A DNA stretch of 64,000 nt from Persicaria tinctoria (lineage: Eukaryota > Streptophyta > Magnoliopsida > Caryophyllales > Polygonaceae): assembly GCA_037127255.1 (NCBI GenBank), contig JBANSL010000001.1, forward strand, positions 34,463,001 through 34,527,000. The letters run 5' to 3'. The translations under genes were made by a program, and so were the position numbers. The first letter of the stretch is position 1, and every line of letters begins with the position of its first letter. Shown here one piece after another: positions 47,756 through 57,977 of the stretch. A model generated the notes under the pieces. That model was not told the DNA's origin. It made no database searches and saw nothing but the letters and a program-made list of their open reading frames with translations.

Positions 47756-48720
47756 TGTTAAACCTAGATCTAGTAGATTCGATCCAACACGAAAGTACTC
47801 AATCACACACAAGAACACAGTGAGTTTTACGAGGTTCGGATATGAATATCCTACGTCCCCGGGGCCTCAAGAACAAGGCCCTAAATCCACTATGATAGTT
47901 ATGGAAATTACAAGAGTACAACGAAGAATAGATCAAACGTATGAATCTAGACTAGGGAAATACAGGAGAACATCAACTAGACAAAGGTTCAAGAAAACCT
48001 CCTGATAACCACACGTCGACGGAGACATGCGATATCGACTACGCCTTTCGGAGATCTCAAAGCTCTAACCACACCGACGACAATGGCACCGCAAACGGAA
48101 GCGAGATAGCTTCCCCTGTAATGGACTCCGTCTTCTCCTTCTATTCCCCCTCTCTCTCTCTTGGAGGAAGAACACCACTCAGAAACCCTAGATCGCTCTC
48201 CAAGCACTCTCTCCTTCTCTAAAGGTGGAATGAATAGTAAGATCCGAAGTGAGCAGCTAGGGTTAGGTCTTCAGTTATATAGCCGAACCTTCCAAGTAAC
48301 CCTAATGAGCTTCTGGAAATGTATGGGTCTTCAAGCCCAGTTGATGTCCGAGCCCAGTATTAATGACATATGTTATGAAATAACATATGTCACAATACTT
48401 ATGCTCTACGAGCTATCATGGACCCAGCTTAGGTTCAAATGGCTAGGAACTGTCCCGAACCATATAGTCCGATGTCCCACAAGTCTATCCTCACCTAAGG
48501 GTTCCAAGTTGCTCAATAGTCCCTGTCATACAATTCTATTACATTTGATCTAGTTCTTATTACAAGTATAAACTTATACTAACAATTGCCCTCCTAATTG
48601 CCATTTACATATCATAGAACATTAGGATGAAACTGTAGAACACAGTTCATCCCAGTCACAGGATTTAGGGTATACTTCTCCATCGTCGGCCCTAGCCTTT
48701 AGCTTACTTTGCCTCCTCGA
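47756..48720 (-). mobile_element. Truncated LTR retrotransposon, 3' end
   Basis: An LTR of 829 bp (47756-48584) starts TGTTA and ends TAACA. On the minus strand it is preceded by AATTAGGAGGGCAAT, a good polypurine tract, so 48584 is the LTR start and the element reads right to left. Only about 130 bp of interior remain beyond it. The phrase ACGAGGTTCGGATATGAATA in the LTR is of a type common in plant Copia LTRs. No coding domain. Confidence 0.55.
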
Positions 48721-50070
48721 TGTGCAAAGACTTCCTGCAGAATAGAAACTTGTCCTTTTGGCACTGTGGAGAACCGGGTGTAGTAGGTGGGCGTGAGAGA
48801 GACGCTGCTTCTCTTCCCCCTCACGCGCGGAACACCAGTCCCCGTCTTCCCTCTCGCCTTCCTCTTAACCGCCGGACCTTCCTTCCGCCTCGCCCCAATG
48901 CTGCCTCACTCCTCGCCGGCGGTCTTCTTTCTTCCCGCCAGCCTTCCGCCTCGCCCCATCTTCCGTCTTCTTCTTTCTCCCACCGGAACCCTAAGTCGGC
49001 GCCGCGCAACCATCCCATGCTCTCTCTTCCCCGATCTCTCTCGCTCATCGCCGCCGGACCATTCATGCCTGTCTTCTCTCACTCACGCCAACATCAACAC
49101 TACCTGTCTAGCGGGGTTTTCGTTCAGAAGCTCGGCCCTTAGGTCAATTTCAAACCCTAATATTTCCCAAATCCCTCAATTGAATGTGTTCACTGTTAGA
49201 TCAGTTGTTGTGAACGTGGAATTTGAATCTTTTAAATGTGAATGTGTCAAGTTGGGATGGTCATGTTCAATGTTTGAACCTTTTCACCATTAATCTCTCA
49301 TGGATTACAATAGGAAAAGGTTTTGCTTAGTACATGTTGATCTGTGTAGGATTAGATATCGGATTCGAACTTTAGAATGGAACTCGGGAAATCAGTCACC
49401 ACTTGTTCAGTTGTTCCAATATAGCTATCCAAGATCACCATCTCTGTCATTTTTAGTTTTGGTTTGACGAGGAAAAAGAATAATTGTTATACTTTAACTC
49501 TTACAAAGCTCAGGTTGGTTGAAGGGATACCTGGAATATTTTACCTTACAATTATGTTTGTTATTTATTTGATGTTGTAATATTGATCAAAACCATTTGG
49601 CGCTGATGCTACTCAGATACATTACATTGGGCTGAAGGGTGAAGCAACCTAGGTAAACATGGTCATCAAAAGCCAATATTCAACATGGAGCTTTTGAAAT
49701 TTCTATTCTTGGTCTTCTTCTCTTGCTTCATATTTCTTTCTTTCAGTTTTTTTTACTTTATTTCCAGTTGAAGAGGGATGTTGTTGCAACAATTGTTTAC
49801 GAGCTTATGCCTAATCCATCTGATCACAAGTGAGTTTCCTTTGCTTTCTCTTAAGATCATTTATTGCAATGCTTTGCACTATATTAACCGTATTCTCATT
49901 CTTGCTAGATGATTATTCTAGTTCCATGTATCTGCCCTCTAAACCCTATTTTGGATTCATTCGATTTCTGAAATGCTATAGAGGATTTCTGAAACCCTAA
50001 TCTGCTCGTCCCTTGCTTAGCTTAAACAATTTTGGTTGATTATTAGCTGAGTAAGAGGTGGCCTGAACAA
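48721..50070 (+). pseudogene. GC-rich leader-like block before the SBP fragment
   Basis: Positions 48787-49293 are GC- and pyrimidine-rich and give overlapping frames on both strands, like a first exon or 5' leader without identifiable product. A possible exon of about 60 bp lies near 49768-49831 (ATIVYELMPNPSDHK). With the SBP fragment downstream, this may be a captured, decayed gene. I cannot identify its product. Confidence 0.3.
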
Positions 50071-50078
50071 TTTTGGTT

Positions 50079-50173
50079 GACTATAAGAGGCATAAAGTCT
50101 GTGACGCTCACACGAAAACAGAGAAAGTCATTGTTAAGGGTATTGAACAAAGATTTTATCAGCAGTGCAGCAG
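50079..50173 (+). pseudogene. SBP-box (SPL) domain fragment
   Basis: The frame reads DYKRHKVCDAHTKTEKVIVK followed by GIEQRFYQQCSR, then a GTTAGT donor. This is the middle of the SBP zinc-finger domain (RRHKVC-x-x-H, QRFCQQCSR). The donor sits exactly where SPL genes have their conserved intron inside the domain. The first Cys of the usual CQQC is Tyr, which removes a zinc ligand. The preceding first-finger half and the following exon (FH..RSCRRRL) are not found. So it is a dead fragment of a squamosa-promoter-binding-like transcription factor. Confidence 0.75.
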
Positions 50174-51011
50174 GTTAGTGCTGTTTTGCTCCACTTCCAC
50201 TGTCAAAAATCCTGCAAATGTTAGTGTTTTTTGTACTGATTTTCCTTGCACCATATCACACTTGTAGATAGAGTTTACTTGGGTTTTATATCTCCTTTCC
50301 TAGATTCTGTATTGTTGCAAAAGATTCCTTATTTGGACAAAAGATGAATTAAGGCGAATGTGCTAGAAGGAAACTAATGTTTACTTTTAAGGTCCCATAA
50401 TGAATTATGGAGATTGATGAAATATAAATGAATGATTTATTTTCATTCAAGTATATTGGATATATGTTGTGATGAATGATTGATGAACTATACACTAGGA
50501 ACTCGGTTCTTCATCGTCTCTTCAAACAGGCTTTGATGATTTGTTATTTTTATTCCCTTTTTTCTTATCCTCTTGGCTAAAATACAGGTCCTACTTGAGA
50601 CTTGAAATGCACATATTATTTGCTCAAAGAAAGAATGATTTGTTTCCTCAATGCTATAATTTAAGGGTGTCAATAGCTGGTTCCGCTCTTAAAGCATGAT
50701 CAGATTCAGGCTTTAGTTGATTTAGATTTAGATTACGAGATATTGTTCCAACTTAATTCCCTCGTCCATACACACAGAATTAGCATCATTGCTGCAATCG
50801 TATTATGTTGTCTATGATTTCACAAAACTAGATTCTAGTAAACCATCATATGTTGTCTATGGTAGAAGACATACACACTATTAGTAAGATATTTCCTAAC
50901 TATTGGTAGGATTTAAATACCTTATTGGTAAGATGATAATCTAATCACCTTATTGGTAGGATATTATAGTATGAAAAGCTAAAGAAATGACAAGGAGTAC
51001 CCATTGAAAAT

Positions 51012-51081
51012 AGCCTATTAGTTCAATTGGTAGAGCGCTGTGTTTGCACACAGAGATGTGAGTTCGATTCTCACATAGGCT
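51012..51081 (+). repeat. tRNA-like cloverleaf, copy 2
   Basis: Acceptor AGCCTAT/ATAGGCT (7 bp, perfect), D arm GTTC/GAGC with AATTGGTA loop, anticodon arm CTGTG/CACAG with six-base loop TTTGCA, T arm GTGAG/CTCAC with TTCGATT loop. This gives pol III A-box (TAGTTCAATTGG) and B-box (GTTCGATTC) sequences. The short anticodon loop argues against a working tRNA. Confidence 0.7.
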
Positions 51082-51365
51082 AATACGGAGTGTGTGTTCA
51101 TAACTTGTAGGATAGATGGAAACTAATGGTAGAAGAAAACAACGATATTGGTAGGATCAGAATAGTAGGATAGATGAGAACTAATGGTAGGAGAAAACAA
51201 CGATATTGGTAGAATTATAATGGAAACTCAATAATTTCTGTATAACTTGACTCTAATGGTAGAATAGATGCATATTAATGGTAAGGTATATTTATACTAT
51301 TGGAAATATGTAAATGCATAATTTGCTTTACCAAAACACAATATATCGAAGACCCACTCCGTATT

Positions 51366-51435
51366 AGCCTATGTGAGAGTCGAACTCACATCTCTGTGTG
51401 CAAACACAACGCTCTACCAATTGAGCTAATAGGTT
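51366..51435 (-). repeat. tRNA-like cloverleaf, copy 3
   Basis: The same 70-nt fold on the minus strand. D stem GCTC/GAGC is perfect and the anticodon arm is TTGTG/CACAG (one G-T pair). One acceptor mismatch (AACCTAT). It shares the 3' flank AATACGGAGT with copies 2 and 4. Confidence 0.7.
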
Positions 51436-51499
51436 ATTATCATCCTACCAATATTGTATACTTATCCTACCATTCATGTGAAACTATCCTACCATCACT

Positions 51500-52290
51500 G
51501 TGTATCTCTTCTATCAATTGTTATCCTACGGACAGTTTCATTATCATCTTCCAAACTCCTGATATTCGACTTTAATACCGAGAATACAGGTATCAAACCA
51601 TCAGAAATCAGTTCAATGAAAAATATCATGCATGATAGCTCATTTTAAAGAAACCGAAATGTTAAGCTGCAGATTTGTAAAGAACAAGTGTTTCAAGGTA
51701 AGTGACAATATTCAGCTAGACGAGTTACTCGTCGCTGGAACACAAGGATGTTGTAAGCAGGCATATGGAACATAGTCGACATCCAATAATTGGGTAAATT
51801 ATAGGAATGATAAAACCACCCCCAAAATTAAGAGTAAATGCAAACTGTCCAAAACATCCTTTATAAATATACATTTCATGTTTATATTCCTGCAAGTGAA
51901 TGTATACAACATTTTCTTAATGTGTACAAAGAATAAAATATGCATTGAATGGATGACAAAAAAAAAATATGTGGCTTTGTGCAACATGACTAATTTAGTT
52001 TGGTATTGTTACTCCAAAAGTGAATGAATCGATGTTTTGATGGCCACATAATTACTTACTGTGACATAAGTAAACTAACCGCTAAGAGTTTATCAATATT
52101 CTATATTGCAAGGATGAACTACTTCAGAGTCTAGTTTTATATCTCAGAAAAGGAATTATCCCAAATCCAAACAGGTAAGGTCAACTATAAAGTTAATTAT
52201 GCCAAGATGACCTATGCTTGAAAAAGGGCAGGAAGGCAAGCTGTAAAAATATCCTGGAAGTTAAGAAAGTGAAACCATCGATTCAAAGTT
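51500..52290. other. Spacer
   Basis: No gene is recognised. It could be the 3' untranslated region of the minus-strand exon at 52307-52435. Confidence 0.3.
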
Positions 52291-52306
52291 ACCTGGCAGT
52301 GACTCT

Positions 52307-52430
52307 TCTTGGAGAACAAAATGCAAAGAATGATCCACAGACAGAAACAAAACTGATGATCTGCACCCATTGAAGCAGCCCCCTTGAGCTGTCAACTGGA
52401 TACTTCGATCTGACTCGTCTTAATCTACAT
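52307..52430 (-). pseudogene. Isolated minus-strand exon for a small membrane segment
   Basis: After a TGTAG acceptor, the minus strand reads LRRVRSKYPVDSSRGLLQWV, QIISFVSVCGSFFAFCSPRR, VTAR and a stop. The hydrophobic run QIISFVSVCGSFFAF would be one membrane helix. Upstream at 52690-53060 is a CT/AG-rich leader-like stretch ending in a possible GTATGA donor, but I find no ATG that leads into this exon. It may be a gene remnant or a non-coding transcript. Product unknown. Confidence 0.3.
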
Positions 52431-53159
52431 TTTAATTTCAACGGGTGTTAAACCTCCGATTCATAACCCTAAACTACAAACTATATGAAAGACAAACAAA
52501 CAGAACCAAATTTTTATTCACTTTCCCCTTCCCACTACATAAAGTAGAATCCAAATAAAGCATAGAGCGTGTGTTTTGAATTCAAAATTTTAATCGATAC
52601 AGTGAATTATCAGATTCGACCGAAATTCAACTAGAAAAGATTTTAAGAGTACAATAAGAAGAAACAATCAATGGTTGGCCAATTCATACCTGGAACTCGA
52701 TTATAGGAAGGATAAGGAGTAGCTTCGGGGAAACTTTAGTCCTGGAATGGAGGGATGCAATATAGTCGGCGTCAGTGGTGGCGATTAGGGCAACCGCCCA
52801 ATGGAAACCTTGGAGACGAACAGATCGACATTGGAGAAGAAGGAACCGCCAGTCCCGACAAATCTGGTGGTGTAAAAGGATGAAGTATTACTGTCTACGC
52901 TTCTCCTGAAAGAAGAGACCGGATTTAGTGTGAATCCGATAGAAAATTGATTGAATATCGACAGAGAGAGGAAGAAGCGATGGTGACGGCGAGGAGGAGA
53001 GGGAGAAGATGAAGGTGACAGCCCCGGGGGAGGAGTCTCAGGGGAGGAGCGAGCGAGCGAGAGATATCGAGAGAGAGCATGTGTCCGGCCTTTCCTTTCC
53101 CCTTTCTCTTTCTTCTTTTACCTGCAACTTCCTCTCCCGGTTGCCTTTTAAAAATTAAT

Positions 53160-53304
53160 CACTTTCTACCCCTAGCAAATAAACAAGGGACATGGCTAGT
53201 TGTACAAAGTTTTTTTTTTAGGAAATGGTAGTAATTAGACCAAAAAATGGGCCTATTTGCTAAACTAGACATGTACCTAAAAAATTGGCTAGGGGTAGAA
53301 AGTG
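53160..53304. repeat. 145-bp foldback element
   Basis: CACTTTCTACCCCTAGC at 53160-53176 is a perfect inverted copy of 53288-53304. The middle contains GACCAAAAAATGGGCC. A related stretch in opposite orientation lies at 57700-57860. Confidence 0.7.
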
Positions 53305-53629
53305 GTGTATTTTTGCAAATGCAAAAATCCAACCGGCAGTGGAGGTAGCAGGTGAAGGGGAGTTGAGCACTGTAGCTCCATCATTTGGAAAAACATAAAT
53401 CAGGAGGGGGAGGTGTTGGACATGGTGTGTGGCTCAAATAAAGTAGGAAAATGGGGGGGCATTTATGAGGGGAAATTTCAATGATTGAATTAAGGGTGTC
53501 AATCAACCCTTAGAAAATCTTGATTGATGGGTGTCATTCCTTATTAAATGCTCTGCAAAAAAGGGAGACAACATAGGAGACGAGTGGAAAGTTGAGGGCA
53601 AAGCATCACCTTCATTTTTAGGAACTGGA

Positions 53630-54010
53630 AACGGTTGGCTTACCAATAGAGGACAAATATCTTACCAATAGAATACATCTGTCTTACCGATAGGACAAAC
53701 TTATCCTACCATACATTGAAATTTTGGAGATAATATGGAGGGGGATGTCCATAGCGAATTTGGCGGGATGTCCGTGTAATTTTGGCGCCAAAACAGGGTT
53801 CTTCATTGGGGGGAGAGGGAGAGTATCTGTCTGACCAATATGGTACAGTTATCTAACCAATAGCATATAGTTATCCTACCAATAGGCTTAAAATGTCTTA
53901 CCATACCTGAAAATTTGGAGAAATTTGGAACGGATTGACCAAACCTGTTTTGGCGGGTTGTCAGTGTAATTTTGGCGCCAAAACGGGGTTCTTCATTGGG
54001 GGAGAAGGGG
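53630..54010. repeat. Duplicated block with CCTACCAATAG motifs
   Basis: Two copies about 180 bp apart share TGTAATTTTGGCGCCAAAAC followed by GGGTTCTTCATTGGGG (53777 and 53965 regions). Each is preceded by three to four ACCAATAG or CCTACCA motifs and AATTTGGAGA. No coding potential. Confidence 0.75.
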
Positions 54011-54439
54011 GGAGCATTTATGAGGGGAAAATGCAATCATTGCATTGATGGGTGTTCCCCAAGCACATATATAAGCTTGAGAGGAGGATCTCAAACACCC
54101 CAACATGGCCTACAATAAGTGAGGCAGAGCAGGAGAGAGGCGGAAAGGTCGGGGGAAAAGGCACACGTGGATCCGAGGAAACGATACAGTTGTCATCCTA
54201 CCAATAGTACAGTTCTGGCCTACCAACAGTGTTCAACTGTCTTTCCAATCCAAGAAAAGTGCAACAAGCTTGTGAGTGGCAGTGGCAGCGATGGGTAAGT
54301 CATCTTGTACCTTTCCTTTGTAGTTGTTCCTCTTTTCTATATCAGAACTACCCCTAGGCTGGTCCTCTATTCCCGTGGCGTACCCCAGGTGATAGAGTAT
54401 GTATAAACGTCGTCTGCGGCGGTTGGTGGGCTCCCGGGA

Positions 54440-54660
54440 GTGGGAGCTTGGTGTTCAAGGGAGAGGCACGTACTGCAGCTATGGTGGTGGCACATAATAT
54501 TGGTTACACCCAATTGAAGGAGAAAATTGTTTCCAAATTCGACGTGGACATGGTATTGTACGACATTGAGCTCACCTACCTCCCTCCTTTGATGGGGCGG
54601 GCCACTCCGATTCGGGTCAAGGACGGAGTTGGTAGTATAGATATATCGGACCATGAGTGT
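54440..54660 (+). pseudogene. MULE N-terminal-like fragment
   Basis: The frame reads MVVAHNIGYTQLKEKIVSKF, DVDMVLYDIELTYLPPL and PIRVKDGVGSI. It resembles the PB1-like N-terminal segment of plant Mutator-type transposases, where an Ile-rich strand and Y-x-x-L helix are followed by hydrophobic strands and 'I.vkDd.d'. No catalytic domain follows; the frame runs into CCTACCA repeats. The call rests on pattern only. Confidence 0.3.
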
Positions 54661-55562
54661 GCATCTATATATCCTACCATTAGTGTCAAGTTATCCAGGA
54701 ATTACTGGGTTTCCATTATGATCCTACCAATATCGTTGTTTTCTCCTACCATTAGTTTACATCAATCTTACCATTCTGATCCTACCGATATCGTTGTTTT
54801 CTCCTACCATTAGTTTTCATCTATCCAACCAATTTTGTGCATCTATCATACTAATTTAAATAGCTTTCAAGGAAAATCAAGCTAGAAACCGTAGCAAATT
54901 ATATTCCACATTTTTCAGAAAAACAACCAAGGGCTTCCAGTCTACAACAGAAGATGAAGAAAACCTAAGTAACATTATATTCAAGGGTAGAAGCTCTAAT
55001 ACAGTCGTTCTAGCATTGAATTAGATTGGATTCATGAATTTTGATTAATAGAAATTGGATTGAGATTGTGATTTATGGATTGGTAATTGAGATTGAGATT
55101 ATGGTCAATTCACGCCTCAATGATTACTAGTCTAGGATTTGTGGATTGATCAATATTAATTATACTTCTTTGCCAATAGTACAAATATATCGTACCATTC
55201 GTGTACATATATTCTACCATTAGTGTCAAGTTATATACTTAGGAATTTCGGTGATTACATTTTTATCATGCCAATATCGTATATTTATCCTATCAGGTTT
55301 ACAAATTTGTCCTACGACTAGTCTATATATTTCCTACCAAGCTCATAATTTTATAAGTTCAGAGATATTCATAATTCATAAATCTGTCGTACCAGATTCA
55401 CAAATTTGTCCTGCCATTAGTGTATATATTTCCTACCATGTTCAACCGTATAAGTCCATAGAGATATGAACGCATACTCCGTATTAGCCTATGTGAGAGT
55501 CGAACTCACATCTTTGTGTGTAAACACAACGCTCTACCAATTGAGCTAATAGGCTATTTTCC
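54655..55562 (-). repeat. tRNA-like-headed repeat, second element
   Basis: On the minus strand a 70-nt head (55486-55555) is followed by about 800 bp of body rich in ATTGGTAGGAT and AATGGTAGGA. The far part (54680-54835) matches the body at 51110-51290, including AACAACGATATTGGTAG. This shows head and body belong to one family. Confidence 0.65.
55486..55555 (-). repeat. tRNA-like cloverleaf, copy 4
   Basis: 70 nt, acceptor AGCCTAT/ATAGGCT and D stem GCTC/GAGC perfect, anticodon arm TTGTG/CACAA with loop TTTACA, T arm GTGAG/CTCAC. Compared with copy 2, both sides of the first anticodon pair have changed (C-G to T-A), a compensatory change. Confidence 0.7.
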
Positions 55563-56660
55563 ATCCATCTTCATTATGAATGCATATTAAGTTATTAACA
55601 TGCATGTTTCTTTACATTCACAAACTTTATAAATCTGTTTAAAACTTAGTTTTTTTTTCCTGGAACTAGGGCTTACCTAAATTGAACTTCCACTTCACAA
55701 TTTCAAAAGCAAACTTCAGCCATTGATTCCTGGAAGATTTATGGAGGGCACCAAGCTAAAACTCTGAGGTCCAAGATGTACTCGTATTCTTTTACATCGG
55801 CTTCTGGGATTCAAATACCATGATGTTGGACTTGGTCGGATGACTCAATCTCCTTCAAGCAGACAAGCTCAATTTTTCGAACTCTAAAAAGAAATAAAAG
55901 TGCTAACAATTAGATTTCATAAAATTTGTAATAAAAGTTATAAAAGTAATAGCAACTATAAAAACGAATTACCTTCTTCTACTTGTTCCGACTCTCTTAA
56001 AATTTGTATTTCATCCACCGCCACTTCTTTAGAGCCTCGATTTGCACGAATCCAATTTTGGGAGCAAATAAGTGCTTCAACAGTCTATGAACATCACATA
56101 GACATACATAAGAAATGAACTGAACTGAATTTCTAAAATGTAAAAAAAAAATCAGAACCGAATTTCATCCACCGCCACTTCTTTAGAACTGAACCGAACT
56201 TCTAAAATGTAAAAAAAAATCAGATTCTAAAATCTGTAATAGAACTGAACTGAATTTCTAAAATGTAAAAAAAAATCAGATTCTAAAATATAAATTACAT
56301 AACAACCTAGAACGGAATTCTTTTTTTGCAAAATCTAAATTACAGAACAGCCCAGAACTAAATTACAGATTTACAGAACATCCTAAAATCAGATTCTAAA
56401 ATCTGAATTACAAAACAGCCTAAAATCAGATTCTAAATTGTAAAAAGAAAATCAGATTCTGAATTATAGAACATAACTCAATTTTTGTAAAAACAGAACT
56501 CAAATTTTGATGCAAATGACCTAAAATGTAGATTATGAATTGTAAAATAAAGTACAAAATTGAATTTCTAAAATAACAGAACTCAATCAGATTCTTAAAT
56601 AAACATAACTGAATTTCTAAAAAAAAAAAACAGAACTCAGTTTCTAAGAAAACAGATTCT
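55563..56660. repeat. AT-rich spacer with AATCAGATTCTAAAATCTG repeats
   Basis: From 56130 to 56650, short phrases such as CTAAAATGTAAAAAAAAAT and CAGATTCTAAAATCTG recur at irregular spacing. No gene is recognised. Confidence 0.5.
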
Positions 56661-56668
56661 GAACTCAC

Positions 56669-56764
56669 CTTATAACCCAATGAGCTTCGGTATTGATCGA
56701 GAGTACGCCCACCGGTGGTGAAGGCCGATTCTGATGCAACTGATGTGACTGGAATGGCTTGAAC
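56669..56764 (-). pseudogene. hAT transposase C-terminal fragment
   Basis: The minus-strand frame has AIPVTSVASESAFTTGGRTL and DQYRSSL. This is the hAT C-terminal dimerisation motif (IPxxSxxSExxFSxxGRxLxxxRxxL), as in RICESLEEPER-type proteins. Only about 32 residues remain and the frame then becomes Phe/Leu-rich noise. No BED finger or catalytic part lies nearby. Confidence 0.75.
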
Positions 56765-57290
56765 TTTATAAACAATGTACAAAAAATTGAAAGAAATATG
56801 GCAATGATAATTTAATACATTAGCAACAAAAAGGTTCCACGATTGTAGTCTTTTCGAGAAACTGACTTGAACTTTAGAAGCTGATTTTTCGGCACTATCA
56901 ACAGTGCACCATCTCCACATATAAACCTCTTCTGTTTTTACTTCATCTTGTTCATACCTACTACTTTGCTTCTAATTAAACCACAACTGTCTTCTTGACA
57001 CTCTGATTCATTTTGTTTAAATCTGATTTTCACCACTACCATACCATCAGCAAAGTTGCACCATCACCACACATAATGATCTTTCCACGTATATATTGAA
57101 TCAGAATTTCCAAACCTAACCTAACCTAATTCAAAATACGCAAACGAAACCTAGGGCATGGAATCGGAATTTCCAATTCGCTCCAAATTGAAATACACAT
57201 GGAACTACCTATTCAATTCCAAATAGCAAAATCAAATGCTCTTTTGGTAACACATCACAGAAATTAGGGACGAAAAGTCGGAAAAGATAC

Positions 57291-57470
57291 CTTTTCTTGG
57301 CCTGCGGTATCCCAAATTTGAGCTTTGACGACCTTATCATCTACTTGAATGCTACGGGTGGCGAATTCGACGCCGATGGTGGACTTGGACTCAAGGTTGA
57401 ACTCGTTGCGAGTGAATCGGGTAGGATAGATGTCTTCAATGGCGCCTTCAATGTCTTCAATTTGAAACCC
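57291..57470 (-). pseudogene. RABA/Rab11-type GTPase exon fragment
   Basis: On the minus strand [37 protein letters not shown] and IWDTAGQEK end at a GTATCT donor, exactly where plant RABA genes have their first intron. Switch I (STIGVEF) and the G3 motif (WDTAGQE) are intact. The P-loop (GDSGVGKSNLL) that should precede RFTRN is replaced by unrelated sequence, and no downstream exon is present. It cannot bind nucleotide as it stands. It is probably a gene fragment carried by a transposon. Confidence 0.75.
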
Positions 57471-57499
57471 AAAACAAATCCCTAATTCGACAGATCCCC

Positions 57500-57977
57500 G
57501 AAACCCAAAATTCCAAATCGCTGGTGGATCTTCCTCGTCGACGCCTGGTGGATCTTCCTCGCCGACGCCGCCGAGCCCTACCCGACGCCGCTGAGCCCCT
57601 TCCTCTCAGTCTCTCTCCCTTTAAAACTCCCGCATGCCCACCTTCCTCTTCGTTATATTTTCACAAATCCTCACCCTCTACAGCCGGTTGTGTACAGTTA
57701 CAAAAAACCGGCAGTTAAATTGGCAGGGGGTAGAGAGGTTAGTTTAGGCCAATTTTTGGGCTAGTGGTCTAGTTTAGCAATTAGGCCTATTTTTTGGTCT
57801 AGTTTAGCAAATTGGCCTTTTTTTTTTTATCTAGTTATGCAAATTGGCATTTTGTTTTTTTAGGTTTATTACTCCTTTGCCGCTCCATTTGAAGCTCCAA
57901 GGGGGAAGTGCTCAATAGACTTCGGATTCCCTTTTCATTCCTCCCAAACTGCTCCACCACCGTAACCAGCGATTCCG
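57500..57977 (+). promoter_or_regulatory. Upstream region of the CCCH gene
   Basis: It contains a duplicated GGTCTAGTTTAGCAA phrase (57760-57830). It then has a pyrimidine-rich stretch leading to the ATG at 57978. No clear TATA box is seen. The phrase is an inverted relative of 53230-53280. Confidence 0.35.

Larger units (their letters stand above)
50870..51500. repeat. tRNA-like-headed repeat, inverted pair
   Basis: Two 70-nt tRNA-like domains face each other (51012-51081 plus, 51366-51435 minus). About 280 bp of body between them carry TTGGTAGGAT, TAATGGTAG and related motifs, including a near-exact 57-bp duplication (51110-51230). The same motifs continue outside: TTGGTAGG-type to the left, CCTACCA-type to the right. 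The body recurs in reverse at 54680-54835. Confidence 0.7.

Noticed and set aside
48787..49293. 168-codon plus-strand frame
   Set aside because: Pyrimidine-rich leader-like sequence read in two plus frames and one minus frame. No conserved motif; treated as part of a decayed gene capture.
51012..51081. Functional tRNA-Ala(TGC)
   Set aside because: Stems are good, but the anticodon loop has six bases and the acceptor sequence is unlike plant tRNA-Ala. Several copies occur as repeat termini.
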